In this document: piece after piece, positions 1 through 8,883 of the stretch
Numbering within the stretch: the stretch's first letter is position 1
Layout of the letters: each line of letters opens with the position of its first letter
Source: Palsa-601 sp963801185
GTDB lineage: Bacteria > Actinomycetota > Acidimicrobiia > Acidimicrobiales > Bog-793
Direction of reading: 5' to 3'
DNA length: 64,000 bases
Assembly (NCBI GenBank): GCA_963801185.1
Contig: CAWDDW010000001.1
Span: 1,116,001 to 1,180,000 of the forward strand
Notes under the pieces: model-generated
What the model was told of the DNA's origin: nothing
The model's input: only the letters and a program-made list of their open reading frames with translations
Database searches by the model: none
Translations under genes and position numbers: made by a program

Positions 1-1
1 C

Positions 2-379
2 ACAGTCCCCAAGGTGACGGTGATCACCCGCAAGGCCTACGGCGGCGCCTACGTCGTGCTCGGGTCGAAGCACCTACGCGCCGACGTCAATCTCGCTTGG
101 CCGACGGCGGAGATCGCCGTCATGGGGGCCGAAGGCGCCGTGAACGTCATCCATCACCGCGAGCTCGCCGCCGCGAGCGACCCGCTGGCGCTCCACCGGG
201 AGCTGGTCGATCAGTACCGCGACACCTACGACAATCCGTACCAGGCGGCCGAGCACGGGTACCTCGACGCCGTCATCATGCCCTCCGACACGAGGCTCGA
301 GGTGTCGGCCGCCCTACGCACCCTGCGCGAGAAGCGACCGCAGCTGCCGTCGAGGAAACATGGCAACATCCCGCTCTGA
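2..379 (+). CDS. Acyl-CoA carboxylase carboxyltransferase (beta) subunit, 3' end
   Basis: This is the C-terminal end of a biotin-dependent acyl-CoA (propionyl/acetyl-CoA) carboxylase beta subunit, which moves the carboxyl group from carboxybiotin to the acyl-CoA. The reading frame is open at the left edge, so the start lies outside the window. The stretch PKVTVITRKAYGGAY followed by GSKHLRADVNLAWPTAEIAVMG is the conserved crotonase-fold C-terminal half of PccB/AccD proteins, and the tail with HGYLDAVIMPSDTR is also typical. The GTG at 14 is internal. The stop overlaps the next gene by 20 nt, the usual arrangement with an epsilon subunit in Actinobacteria. Family call is secure; acyl-CoA chain-length preference cannot be read from this fragment. 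Confidence 0.95.
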   Translation, partial: TVPKVTVITRKAYGGAYVVLGSKHLRADVNLAWPTAEIAVMGAEGAVNVIHHRELAAASDPLALHRELVDQYRDTYDNPYQAAEHGYLDAVIMPSDTRLEVSAALRTLREKRPQLPSRKHGNIPL

Positions 380-608
380 CGGCGCCCCCGCCGAAGGGGA
401 GGTCGAGGGCGAGATATCGGTGCGCGGCATGCCGAACGAGGCGGAGACAGCCGCGCTCATAGCTGTCCTGTCCGGCCTCCGGTCGCCGGCCGGAGCTCCC
501 GCCAACGGCGAGGAATCCACGTCGGCCTGGCGCGGAAGGACTCTTCTGTCCAACCGCGTGCATGGCCCGATCGGACCGGGACGGTGGCGCTCGGGCGGTC
601 GGGCCTGA
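360..608 (+). CDS. Acyl-CoA carboxylase epsilon subunit
   Basis: A small 82-residue protein that starts inside the last codons of the carboxyltransferase gene, so the two are translationally coupled. Residues about 20-40 (VRGMPNEAETAALIAVLSGL) match the short conserved helix of actinobacterial AccE/PccE subunits (usually E-E-x-A-A-L-x-A-V-L), followed by the usual basic Trp/Arg segment (SAWRGRTLL, residues 55-63). Epsilon subunits stabilise the alpha-beta carboxylase complex and are largely confined to Actinobacteria, which supports the taxonomic call. The last about 15 residues overlap, in another frame, the remnant of a glyoxalase-like gene, so the C-terminal end may be affected by an indel. 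Confidence 0.8.
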   Translation: MATSRSDGAPAEGEVEGEISVRGMPNEAETAALIAVLSGLRSPAGAPANGEESTSAWRGRTLLSNRVHGPIGPGRWRSGGRA

Positions 609-673
609 GGTCTCCCTGGGTAGTTCTTGTCGATCCCGAAGGCAACGAATTCTGCGTGCTCGGGGCCTTCTAG
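560..673 (+). pseudogene. 3' remnant of a VOC/glyoxalase-like gene
   Basis: In the frame ending with TAG at 671-673 the translation reads SPWVVLVDPEGNEFCVLGAF. This is the C-terminal strand-turn signature (DPEGNEFCVL) of actinobacterial glyoxalase-like (VOC) proteins. No start or N-terminal half exists in this frame, and the 5' part overlaps the epsilon-subunit gene. It is therefore a gene tail left by a deletion, or a gene broken by sequence errors. The carboxylate/metal ligand Glu of the last VOC strand is retained. Confidence 0.6.
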
Positions 674-675
674 AC

Positions 676-2325
676 CTAAGGCACGGTGCTGTCACCGTCA
701 TCGTCGCCGAGGCCGGGACGAGCGCCCGCCAGAACTTCAGGCTTCCCTTGGTCGAACGGGAAGGAAGGGTCCTCAGGCACGAGCGTCGGGGTCGCACGGT
801 TGAGTGTCTCGCCGCGGAAGAACGAGGGACCCGCGATCCGCCACGCAAGTGCGCAGACGACGCCGATGAGCGCGCTGATGAGGAAGATCATGAACACGCC
901 GCCGATGAGCCAGTGCGGGGAGAACGGCAGCCTCCATGACGTGTAGCTCTGACCGCTGGAAAAGAGCCAGTCGGCCTTCAAGCTCCACGCCCCGGCAAGG
1001 AACAGGATCAGCCCGCCAAGCCCCGGCAGGATCCCCTTCATGAACAGGTCGCGCGTGCTGGCGGTGAGCGACTTGCGGTAGTACCACAGGCACGTCCAAC
1101 CGGTGAGGCCGTAGTAGAAGGCGATCCACACTCCGATCGCCGTGACGGAGTCGGGGATCACGTTGCCGTTGGAGAGGTAGTTCATGAGCGCGTACATCAC
1201 CGCCGAGATGGCGCCCATCGCGACGGTCGCCACCGTCGGGCTCAGGTACTTGCGGTGCACTCTCCCGAACGCGTCGGGCAAAGCCTTGTAAACACTCATC
1301 GACAGGACGGTGCGGGCAGTGGGCAGGATCGTCGTCTGGGTACTGGCCGCGGCAGACGACAACACCATGAGCAGCAACAGGTGCGAGAAGATCGAGCCGA
1401 TCCAAGCTGATCCGAACACCGCCGTGCCCTGCACCGACAACACGTCTGTGAGGTGTGCCGGGTTCGCCAGGCCGATCCCCTTCGTGCCGACGCCTGCGAA
1501 GGCCTGGGCGGAGATGGTCACGAGTGCGTAGGTAGCGAGAAGCAGCACGGTGGCGATGATCCCCGCCAGCCCGGGGAGCCTCTCCTTGTCGCTCGTCTCC
1601 TCGTTCACCGAGAGCGAGGTGTCCCAGCCCCAATAGATGAACAGCATCAGCACGAGCCCGTTGACAAAGGCCGACGGGGAGAGCGTCGTTGGGTTGAACC
1701 AGGACAGGCTCGGCACCATGTGCCCCGGTGGTGCGTGACCGATGGCCACCCTGGTGATCGCCACGACCGAGAAGACCGCCAGCATGACGAGCTCGATCGA
1801 CAACAGGATGCGCTGCACCTTCGCCGAGAGCTCGATCCCCCGGTAGCAGACGTAGGTAAGGACGACGATCCAGAGGATCCCGACGAGGAGGACGAAGAAG
1901 TTCGTGGGGTTGTCTCCGATGCCCTTGGCATTGAACAACAAGAAGCCGTACTGTCCGGCGACCTCGGCGAGGCTCGCCATGACGAGGATGTCGGAGGCCA
2001 TGATCCCCCAGCCGCCCGCCCAGCCGGTCTTCGGGCCGAACGCCCGCGTCGCCCACGTGAAGGTCGTCCCGCAGTCGGGGTCGGCCTTGTTCATCTCGCT
2101 GTAGCCGATCGATATCAAGAGCATCGGCACGAAGGCCGCGATCGCCACGAGAGGAGCGTGGAACCCCACGACGGCAACTATCAGCCCGAGCGTTGCCGCC
2201 AGGCTGTAGGCGGGCGCCGTCGAGGCAGTGCCGATGACGACGCTCGAGACCAGCCCGAGAGCCTCCGGCTTGAGGCCCTTCTCGAGGCGCTCCTCGGAGG
2301 GAAGCGGCGCGGCAACCCGTGACAT
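676..2325 (-). CDS. APC-superfamily amino acid permease
   Basis: A 549-residue polytopic membrane protein of the amino acid-polyamine-organocation superfamily. It begins LKPEALGLVSSVVIGTAST, the N-terminal unwound-helix signature where substrate amine/carboxylate groups bind in APC carriers, and about 12 hydrophobic helices follow. A motif with GYSEMNKADPDCGTTFTW lies after TM2, close to the consensus S-x-x-x-P-x-x-G-G-x-Y/F-x-W of yeast- and plant-type amino acid permeases. The C-terminal about 45 residues are hydrophilic and Asp/Pro-rich. It is divergent from the saccharopine-dehydrogenase-like gene, about 130 nt apart, which suggests a shared regulatory region and possibly amino acid import for catabolism. 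The substrate cannot be deduced. No clear Shine-Dalgarno precedes the ATG at 2325. Confidence 0.88.
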   Translation of the reverse strand: MSRVAAPLPSEERLEKGLKPEALGLVSSVVIGTASTAPAYSLAATLGLIVAVVGFHAPLVAIAAFVPMLLISIGYSEMNKADPDCGTTFTWATRAFGPKTGWAGGWGIMASDILVMASLAEVAGQYGFLLFNAKGIGDNPTNFFVLLVGILWIVVLTYVCYRGIELSAKVQRILLSIELVMLAVFSVVAITRVAIGHAPPGHMVPSLSWFNPTTLSPSAFVNGLVLMLFIYWGWDTSLSVNEETSDKERLPGLAGIIATVLLLATYALVTISAQAFAGVGTKGIGLANPAHLTDVLSVQGTAVFGSAWIGSIFSHLLLLMVLSSAAASTQTTILPTARTVLSMSVYKALPDAFGRVHRKYLSPTVATVAMGAISAVMYALMNYLSNGNVIPDSVTAIGVWIAFYYGLTGWTCLWYYRKSLTASTRDLFMKGILPGLGGLILFLAGAWSLKADWLFSSGQSYTSWRLPFSPHWLIGGVFMIFLISALIGVVCALAWRIAGPSFFRGETLNRATPTLVPEDPSFPFDQGKPEVLAGARPGLGDDDGDSTVP

Positions 2326-2413
2326 CGAGATAACTGTCGCACCGACCCGCTGTGCCTCGATAGGGGAATATGGCCCTTGTAGCTGGGAAAGGTCCCGCCT
2401 TAGGGTGGACCCA

Positions 2414-2430
2414 GGTCGGCCAGGCCGACC
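2414..2430. promoter_or_regulatory. Perfect 7-3-7 inverted repeat between divergent permease and dehydrogenase genes
   Basis: GGTCGGC-CAG-GCCGACC is a perfect dyad in the 131-nt divergent region, 27 nt upstream of the ATG at 2457 and close to its ribosome binding site (GAAAGGA, about 2441-2447). It could be an operator for a dimeric regulator of the APC permease/dehydrogenase pair, or an RNA hairpin in the leader. No regulator gene lies next to it. Confidence 0.35.
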
Positions 2431-2456
2431 GTCGGATCGAGCGAAAGGACGTTCCC

Positions 2457-3668
2457 ATGAGAGTGCTCGTCGTAGGAGCCGGTGGAGTCGGGAGCGCGTT
2501 CGCCCACATCGCCGCGCGCAGGGGCAATTTCGAAAGGGTCGTCATCGCCGACTACGACGGCGACCGCGCCCACAAGGCGGCCCAGTCGGCGGCAGACCAC
2601 TTCTCGGGTGTGCAGCTCGATGCCTCGGACGAGTCGTCGATCACCGAGCTGCTCCGCACGGAGAGCTGCGACGCCGTGCTCAATGCCGTCGACCCGCGCT
2701 TCGTGATGCCGATCTACCGCGCCGCGCTCGCGGCAGGCGTCACTTACCTGGACATGGCAATGTCGCTCTCACACCCCCACCCCGAGGAGCCGTACTCGAA
2801 GACCGGAGTCAAGCTCGGCGACGAGCAGTTCGAGCTCGCACCGCAGTGGGAAGAGCGAGGGCTGCTCGCGCTCGCAGGCATGGGAGTCGAGCCGGGTCTG
2901 TCGGACGTGTTCGCCCGCCACGCAGCGGACGAGCTCTTCTCTTCGATCGACGAGCTCGGTGTCAGGGATGGCGCCAACCTCGTGGTCGACGGCTACGAAT
3001 TCTGCCCGACGTTCTCGATCTGGACGACCATCGAGGAGTGCCTGAACGCGCCCGTCATCTGGGAAAAGGACCGTGGGTGGTTCACGACAGAGCCGTTCAG
3101 CGAGCCCGAGACGTTCGTCTTCCCAGCCGGCATCGGTCCGGTCGAGTGCGTGAACGTCGAGCATGAGGAGGTCCTCCTCATGCCGCGCTGGGTGAAGACG
3201 AACCGCGTCACCTTCAAGTACGGTCTGGGGGACGAGTTCATCGGCGTGCTCAAGACGATCCACCTGCTCGGCCTCGACTCGACGAAGAAGGTCTCGGTCG
3301 GCGGGGCCCAGGTGTCGCCTCGTGACGTCGTCGCCGCGTGCCTCCCCGACCCGGCCGAGATCGGCCATCTCATGCACGGCCTCACCTGTGCCGGCACCTG
3401 GGTGAAGGGCACCGGCAAGGACGGCTCCCCCCGGGAGGTCTACCTCTACCACGTGGTCGACAACGACTGGTGCATGTCGGAGTACGGCTCTCAGGCCGTG
3501 GTCTGGCAGACCGCCATCAACCCGGTGCTCGCTCTCGAGCTGATCGCTTCCGGGACTTGGTCGGGAGTCGGGCTCCTCGGCCCTGAGGCGCTCCCGGCCG
3601 CTCCCTTCCTCGAGCTCCTGAAGGACTGTGGAGCACCGTGGGGGCTCGACGAGCGGAAGCCGAGCTGA
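2457..3668 (+). CDS. Saccharopine dehydrogenase-like NAD(P)-dependent oxidoreductase
   Basis: A 403-residue soluble enzyme with an N-terminal Rossmann fold (MRVLVVGAGGVGSAFAHIAARR, GxGGxG motif at residues 7-12). It is followed by the conserved saccharopine dehydrogenase/homospermidine synthase region (DAVLNAVDPRFVMPIYRAAL and a GVTYLDMAMS element). This family oxidises or reduces secondary-amine amino acids such as saccharopine, or related imines. The ATG at 2457 is preferred because GAAAGGA lies 10 nt upstream and the Rossmann strand starts immediately; an in-frame ATG at 2370 would add 29 unsupported residues. It is divergent from an amino acid permease, fitting lysine or polyamine turnover, but the exact substrate is unknown. 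Confidence 0.82.
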   Translation: MRVLVVGAGGVGSAFAHIAARRGNFERVVIADYDGDRAHKAAQSAADHFSGVQLDASDESSITELLRTESCDAVLNAVDPRFVMPIYRAALAAGVTYLDMAMSLSHPHPEEPYSKTGVKLGDEQFELAPQWEERGLLALAGMGVEPGLSDVFARHAADELFSSIDELGVRDGANLVVDGYEFCPTFSIWTTIEECLNAPVIWEKDRGWFTTEPFSEPETFVFPAGIGPVECVNVEHEEVLLMPRWVKTNRVTFKYGLGDEFIGVLKTIHLLGLDSTKKVSVGGAQVSPRDVVAACLPDPAEIGHLMHGLTCAGTWVKGTGKDGSPREVYLYHVVDNDWCMSEYGSQAVVWQTAINPVLALELIASGTWSGVGLLGPEALPAAPFLELLKDCGAPWGLDERKPS

Positions 3669-3680
3669 CCCACTGCCGAC

Positions 3681-4192
3681 TCACTGAGGCCGATCGTGTG
3701 CCCCGTTGTCGAAAAGCCTTGGGTTCACGAGGAATGCGAGTTCTCCGCAGCCCGGCGCGAGCTCTGCCCATGATGCGATCTCAGCTCAACCCGAGCGAGC
3801 GCCGCTGTCGGCATCCTGACGCGGCCCCCGCCCATCAGAGCCTCCAAGGCTTGTGAACAGGTCGGTTCGTGCCCGACGACGAGGAGCACCTCCACGCTCG
3901 GAGGCTGGGCTCGCAACTCGGCGAGGAGGTCCTCGACGCCTCCGTACAACGAGTCGCAGACGGCGACCGGACGGCTCCAACCGCCCGCTTCCATCGCGAG
4001 CCGCGTCGTCTGCACCGCGCGCTCTGCGGGCGAAGTCAGCACTTGGTCGGGGATCTGACCGGCCTCCTCCAGCCACCGGCCCATCGTGCGGGAGCTCCTT
4101 CGCCCCCGGGAAGAAAGTGGCCGGGACATATCGTCTCCGAGGTTCTCGCTCCAGTCCGACTTCCCATGGCGGAACAGGATCACCGAAGGCAC
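3681..4192 (-). CDS. sixA: SixA-type phosphohistidine phosphatase (frameshifted)
   Basis: Histidine-phosphatase-superfamily protein of the short SixA type, which removes phosphate from phosphohistidine. The N-terminus VPSVILFRHGKSDWSEN carries the catalytic RHG; SPAERAVQTTRLA supplies the second Arg and VVGHEPTCSQ the second His. The uninterrupted frame stops at 3725 with an unrelated tail. One frame over, between about 3779 and 3786, the expected C-terminus resumes (SWAELAPGCGELAFLVNPRLF) and ends at 3681. A one-base deletion therefore separates the two parts. The GTG start at 4192 is chosen because the phosphatase fold begins there. It lies 37 nt downstream of the FAD oxidoreductase gene and converges with the dehydrogenase gene. 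Confidence 0.8.
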
Positions 4193-4229
4193 CGCTCGCG
4201 GGTTTAGCGGTCTGTGCCGAGATGCCGGG

Positions 4230-5528
4230 TCAATCGCCGGGCCCCACGATGGCCCCGGCGGTGTGAAGATCGTCCCGGAGCAACGCCACTTCCACCGCAC
4301 GTACGTCGGCCCGGCAGCCGCTTCGCAAAGAGTCCGCCACCGCACGAGCAGCAGCCGCGCCGGCCGCCTCGCCGGTCGCCATCGCTGCGGGGATCTCCTT
4401 CGTCGCCTGGTGCACGTAGCGACTCGCCGAGATGCAACGGCCGGCGACGAGAAGGTTGCAAGCGACCGGGGTCGTGAGGCAGCGATATGGGATGTCGTAC
4501 ACCACATGTCGGCGGGTCCAGTGCCCAGTCTGCGCGATTGCGTCACCGAAGCGGACGTCGCCGTCCTCCTTCCCGAGCACGTAGTCGCCCTGGAGTCGAC
4601 GGCTCTCGGTGATCCCGAGCATGCGGGCGTAGTCGTCGAGCCATGCACCCGAGTAACCCTTCACCTCCCTCCGGAGCGTCTCGAAATGCTCACGGGCGCC
4701 CTGCCTGCAGGCAACCTCGGCCCGCGTGAGGTCGTCGGGGTCGCACGCATCGACGCGAACCGGATGGGGACCGTAGGGCACGAGTACACGGCCGGGCGAG
4801 GTAGTACGGAACCACAGCATCCCGAGGCCATCCGCCACCGCTGTCGGCTCGTCCGAGACGCCACCGACGCGGAACCACAGGTGAGGCGGGATGGACACCT
4901 GCTCGTAACTCGCCCCGGCGGAGACCATCACGTCGCCATCTCCAGTCGTGTCGATGACGACCTTCGGGCGGATGGCTTCCCGACCGCTCTTTGACTCGAT
5001 GATCACCGCGTCGACGTAACCGCACGAGACCGGCGCTGCAGCGAACCATGTGTGCAGCCGCAACCTCACGCCCGCCTCCCTGAGCAAGTCCTGGCAGGCA
5101 TCGACGAATGCCTCGGGATCGAAGGCGACCGAGTACCGGACAGCCTCTGGAGCCGCCCCCCAGATCAGGCCCCACGAGCGCCAGGAGGCAACCGCCTCGG
5201 GGTCCTCCCTACCCCAAGATCCGCGCTGTGGGTAGCGGGCCTGGCCGGCCCCCTCGAGCAGATCGACGACTTCTTGGCACAGACCCGCGACGACTTGTCT
5301 GCCGGCCCCGTCGTCGAGCGTGAGGAGCAGGTTGATGAGGCCGACCGTGGCGAGACCGCCGAGGTAGCCGGTCGCCTCGATGAGCCAAGTGTCCGCGCCT
5401 CGGCGGGCGGCCGCGACAGCAGCGGCGATGCCGGCCGACCCCGCCCCGACGACTAGCACGTCGGGAGCCCCTATCACAGGGATCTGACGGGCGGGCTCGG
5501 GATACGTCACGGTGGGATCGCTGGCCAT
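4230..5528 (-). CDS. FAD-dependent oxidoreductase (FAD_oxidored family)
   Basis: A 432-residue flavoprotein. Residues about 24-52 hold the dinucleotide-binding motif (DVLVVGAGSAGIAAAVAAARR, then a Glu ending strand 2), followed by EATGYLGGLAT, the FAD-contacting segment of the FAD_oxidored family. A second GDG motif (VIDTTGDGDVMVSAGA, about residues 190-205) and a C-terminal LLVAGRCISASRYVH segment complete the FAD site. These proteins usually oxidise or reduce small organic acids or amino compounds; no substrate is predictable here. The gene starts 72 nt after the TrpB2-like gene on the same strand and is followed after 37 nt by SixA, so the three probably form one transcription unit. Confidence 0.85.
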   Translation of the reverse strand: MASDPTVTYPEPARQIPVIGAPDVLVVGAGSAGIAAAVAAARRGADTWLIEATGYLGGLATVGLINLLLTLDDGAGRQVVAGLCQEVVDLLEGAGQARYPQRGSWGREDPEAVASWRSWGLIWGAAPEAVRYSVAFDPEAFVDACQDLLREAGVRLRLHTWFAAAPVSCGYVDAVIIESKSGREAIRPKVVIDTTGDGDVMVSAGASYEQVSIPPHLWFRVGGVSDEPTAVADGLGMLWFRTTSPGRVLVPYGPHPVRVDACDPDDLTRAEVACRQGAREHFETLRREVKGYSGAWLDDYARMLGITESRRLQGDYVLGKEDGDVRFGDAIAQTGHWTRRHVVYDIPYRCLTTPVACNLLVAGRCISASRYVHQATKEIPAAMATGEAAGAAAARAVADSLRSGCRADVRAVEVALLRDDLHTAGAIVGPGD

Positions 5529-5600
5529 GGCTCCTCATCTCTGACCCGACAACTGGAGCACGGTCTCGGCACTTGTGACCGGACCGCGCCGTCCCGCGCC

Positions 5601-6870
5601 TCACTCCATCGTCGGCGCCCCGTCTGCGTCCAGCCGCCCGTGGAGATAGTCGTCGTAAGCGCCGAGGTCGAGAAGACCGTGGCCGGAGTACGAGAAGAGG
5701 ATGACCTTCTCCTCACCGGTCTCTTTCGCCGCGAGCGCTTCGTCGATCACCGCCCGGATGGCGTGAGCTGTCTCGGGAGCGGGGATTGGCCCTTGCGATC
5801 GAGCGAACTCGATGGCCGCCTCAAAGACCTTGGACTGTGGGTAGGCGGACGCCTCGACCCTTCCCGCCTTGACGAGGTTGCAGATGATCGGCGCGTCGCC
5901 GTGATAGCGCAGGCCACCGGCATGGATCGACGGAGGGATGAAATCGTGGCCGAGGGTGTACATCGACAGCAGAGGCGTCAAGCCCGCCGTGTCGCCGTAG
6001 TCGTACTCGAAGCTCCCGGTCGTGAGGGTGGCGCACGCCGTCGGCTCGACCGCGAGAAGTCGCACCCCCTCATCGGGAACGAACGGCAGGGAGATGCCAC
6101 CGAAGTTCGATCCGCCGCCGCAGCAGCCGATGACGACGTCCGGAAGCCGCTCACCAGCGAGGTCGAGCTGACGCTTGGCCTCTTGCCCGATGACGGTCTG
6201 GTGTAGGAGGACGTGGTTCAGCACAGAGCCGAGGGAGTAGTGGCTGTCCTCCCGCGTAGCGGCGTCGCGGACGGCGTCGCTGATCGCCTTGCCAAGCGAG
6301 CCGGGGTGGTCCGGCTCGTCAACCGGCGAGGGCTCCACGTCGGCGCCCCATGTCTCCATCATCACGCGGCGGTACGGCTTCTGGTGGTATGACGCCCTCA
6401 CCATGTACACCTTGCACTCGAGGCCGAACAGCGCCGCTCGCGAACGCGAGAGCGCTCCCCCACTGGCCGGCGCCCGTCTCGGTGGTAAGCCGCGGGACAC
6501 CCTCCTGCTTGTTGTAGAAGGCTTGCGGAACGGCGGTGTTGGGCTTGTGCGACCCCGCCGGAGAGACCGATTCGTCCTTGTAGTAGATGCGCGCCGGCGT
6601 ACCGAGGGCGGCCTCGAGACGCTCGGCCCGGACGAGGGGCGTCGGCCTCCAGAGCCGGAGGACGTCGAGCACCTCACCTGGGACGTCGATCCAGGGCTCG
6701 CCGGACACCTCCTGGCCGATCAGCGCCATTGGGAACAGCGGAGCGAGGTCGTCTGGGCCGACCGGCTCGCGGGTGCCGGGGTGAAGCGGCGGATCGAGCG
6801 GCGACGTCAGGTGCGGGATGACGTTGAACCAAGCCTCGGGGACCTGGTCGGAGGGAAGGTTCCAGCGCAC
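5601..6870 (-). CDS. TrpB2-type tryptophan synthase beta-like PLP enzyme (frameshifted)
   Basis: PLP-dependent fold-type II enzyme of the TrpB2 class, about 422 residues when repaired. The N-terminal part has PLHPGT, WRPTPLVRAERLE, KDESVSPAGSHKPNTA (the PLP lysine is in GSHK) and TETGAGQWGSALAFA. The C-terminal part has ALFGLECKVYMVRASY, the phosphate-binding CCGGGSNFGG loop and SYSGHGLLDLGAYDDY. The two parts are in different frames, joined at about 6437 where one extra G in the coding strand would restore GSALAFA-ALFGLECKVY. The GTG at 6870 is chosen because GAGAGGAG lies 7 nt upstream. TrpB2 proteins act on indole plus serine or on related beta-replacement reactions, often without a partner TrpA; no trpA is nearby. 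Confidence 0.85.
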
Positions 6871-7030
6871 GGGCGTGCTCCTCTCGTACGGCGTCTCGGT
6901 GCGACGAATCATCGCACAAGGCAGGCGCTCGGCCCATAGGCAGCCGGGTGAACGCGCACCGAAGTAGCGTGTCCGGCGTCGCCTCCGGCGTGTCCGGCCC
7001 GGAGCGGCCCATGAACAGGAGGGCGTGACA

Positions 7031-7885
7031 GTGGGTCTTCGCGCGATAGGCCGGGCATCCGTCGGCGTCATCGTCACGGTGGGCGTCGTGTGCGGCATGA
7101 CGCCGCAAGTACTGGCGGCACGAGCAGCGGCAACCAAGATCTCGATCACGGCGTCGAGCAACCTGCCGATCGTGACTCACGACGTCTGGACGCTGTTCGG
7201 CGACACCACCGGGTCGAGTGACGCGGCAACGCTGACCGGCACAGTCACCGGGGCACCGTCGAAGTCGATGGCGCGCCTCATGGCCCGGGTCTTCCCCTAC
7301 AAAAAGGCCCCGTCCAAGCTCGCGTCTGAGCCGTTGACGTCGTCTGCCGGTATTTCCACCTACTCCTTCCAGGTCGTGCCCGCTCTCGCGACGCGCTACT
7401 TCGTCGAGATCTTCTCCAGCTCGTCGAAAAGGCTCGCGAAGTCCTCCACTGTCACCGTCTACGTCTCCGCTTATGCGGGCGTCTCGTCGAGCACTCCGGT
7501 GACTTCGTGCAACGCGACTGGACAGCGGCCGGTCTGTCATCAGCACTTCGAGGTCCTCGTGTCCGTCCCGGCTTCCCTCGAGAGCTCAATGTCATCGAGG
7601 CACAGGTACGACTACTTCGGGCTGAAGCTGTCACCGACGAAAGAGCCGGCTCCGCCGAAGTACCTCCTACTGGCAAAGGGCTGGACGCTGACCGTTCCGA
7701 AGAAGATCTCTTCGACGACCTACGAGTTCTCGATCTCCTTCTCGTTCACGGTCGGAACGGACGGCTACTACTTCGACTGGAACCTTTGCACCAAGGACAC
7801 CGAGCCGAAGAACGGCCTCGGGCTCCCCGGCAGCCACGGTTGTGGGACTCACAAGATCCTCGCTGACACTCCCTACCTCGGATGA
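7031..7885 (+). CDS. Secreted protein of unknown function
   Basis: I do not recognise a family. The N-terminus has a signal-peptide pattern (Arg residues, then a hydrophobic core GVIVTVGVVCGM and an AxA-type site near residues 28-33). The mature part is Ser/Thr-rich and beta-prone, with KISITASSNLPIVTHDVWTLFG at the start. It has two cysteine pairs (TSCNATGQRPVCHQH and LCTKDTEPKN...GSHGCG), suggesting disulfides outside the cell. The GTG at 7031 is preferred over the GTG at 7025 because the strong AGGAGGG lies 7 nt from the former and 1-2 nt from the latter. Its stop overlaps the acylphosphatase start by 4 nt, so the two are co-translated. Confidence 0.7.
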   Translation: MGLRAIGRASVGVIVTVGVVCGMTPQVLAARAAATKISITASSNLPIVTHDVWTLFGDTTGSSDAATLTGTVTGAPSKSMARLMARVFPYKKAPSKLASEPLTSSAGISTYSFQVVPALATRYFVEIFSSSSKRLAKSSTVTVYVSAYAGVSSSTPVTSCNATGQRPVCHQHFEVLVSVPASLESSMSSRHRYDYFGLKLSPTKEPAPPKYLLLAKGWTLTVPKKISSTTYEFSISFSFTVGTDGYYFDWNLCTKDTEPKNGLGLPGSHGCGTHKILADTPYLG

Positions 7886-8226
7886 CCCCTGATCCCCGGC
7901 GCTCGGTCGCCGACCCCGAACGGCTCCTCGAGAGCGGCACGGGTGGCGTCGCCGAAGTGGTCCGGCGGCGGCGGGTGATCGTGAGCGGTGACGTCCAGAA
8001 CGTCTGGTTCCGCGACACCTGTCGCTCTCTGGCGCTCGAGCGCGGCGTCGCCGGATGGGTGCGCAACCGCGCTGACGGCACGGTCGAGGCGGTGTTCGAA
8101 GGAGTGCCTGAAGCCGTCGACGAGATGATCTCGTGGTGCCGCGTAGGCCCCCGGTCGGCTCGAGTTGCCGGCGTCGAGGTGTGGGACGAGCCGCTGCAGG
8201 GCGAGGTCGGCTTCACGATCCGATAG
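7882..8226 (+). CDS. acyP: Acylphosphatase
   Basis: A 114-residue protein with an acylphosphatase domain in residues about 30-112. The hallmark GDVQNVWFRDTCRSLALERG carries the phosphate-binding loop and catalytic Arg (usual consensus GxVQGVxFR; here QNV replaces QGV). VAGWVRNRADGTVEAVFEG carries the catalytic Asn. The enzyme hydrolyses acyl phosphates such as carbamoyl or acetyl phosphate. The first about 28 residues are an extra charged extension not needed for the fold. The ATG overlaps the stop of the preceding secreted-protein gene (ATGA), indicating translational coupling, although no functional link is evident. Confidence 0.9.
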   Translation: MTPDPRRSVADPERLLESGTGGVAEVVRRRRVIVSGDVQNVWFRDTCRSLALERGVAGWVRNRADGTVEAVFEGVPEAVDEMISWCRVGPRSARVAGVEVWDEPLQGEVGFTIR

Positions 8227-8244
8227 GGCTTGGCCCTCGGTCCT

Positions 8245-8883
8245 TTAGAGCTGAGGACCCGGCGTCGCGGCTCCGATGAGGCCACGCGCGACGAGCGTCA
8301 CGAGGTCGGCGACGAGCTGTTCCCGGGGTACGTCAGGATGGCGTGCCCACCGCGCGCCAGAGAGATGGACCATCCCGACGACGCCGTGCGCCCAAGTCGT
8401 CGCCGGCCGGGTGTCGAGGCCACGAGCGTCAAGAGCCTCGCGCATGACCTCGGATATCGACCCTGCCACCCTGTCGATGACCGCGACGAGCGCTGGGCCG
8501 CCGAGTGGCGCTTGTTGGGTGAGGAATCCGTAGAGAGCCGGGTCCTCCTCGATGAACGCGACGTAGCTCTCGATCGCTGCACGGATCAACACCTCGGCGT
8601 CCTGCCTCGGATCACCGACTAGTGCCTGCGCGAGCCGGGACACGAGGACGTCCGAGAAACGCTCGGCCACCGCTGCGATCAAACCGTCGCGATCACCGAA
8701 GTACCGGTAGAGAACGGGCTTGGTGATCGCTGCCGCCGCCGCCATCTCGTCCATGGATGCGTCGGGGCCGACGAGACGGATGACGTCGAGAGCCGCCGCC
8801 AGCAGCTCGTCGCGCCTGCCGGGCGGGCGCCGGCTGGCCCGTGCCGGCACGTCGCCCGACCCGGCCGTCGCCGTATCGTCCAC
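8245..8883 (-). CDS. TetR/AcrR-family transcriptional regulator
   Basis: DNA-binding repressor of about 212 residues. The helix-turn-helix is at residues about 22-65 (LLAAALDVIRLVGPDASMDEM, then AAAAAITKPVLYRYFGDRDG with the KPVLYRYF recognition helix). The C-terminal ligand domain contains ESYVAFIEEDPALYGFL and a WAHGVVGMVHLSGARW helix, as in many lipid- or acyl-CoA-responsive TetR members. The GTG at 8883 is preferred over the GTG at 8892 because TTGAGGAG lies about 8 nt upstream of it but abuts the other. It is convergent with acylphosphatase and divergent from the giant IPT protein gene (about 220 nt apart), which could be its target; this is inference. Confidence 0.87.
   Translation of the reverse strand: MDDTATAGSGDVPARASRRPPGRRDELLAAALDVIRLVGPDASMDEMAAAAAITKPVLYRYFGDRDGLIAAVAERFSDVLVSRLAQALVGDPRQDAEVLIRAAIESYVAFIEEDPALYGFLTQQAPLGGPALVAVIDRVAGSISEVMREALDARGLDTRPATTWAHGVVGMVHLSGARWARHPDVPREQLVADLVTLVARGLIGAATPGPQL

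Noticed and set aside
773..2545. 590-codon reverse frame over the APC permease
   Set aside because: Composition (Arg, Gly, His, Asp-rich) is that of a shadow frame; the permease frame has the transmembrane pattern.
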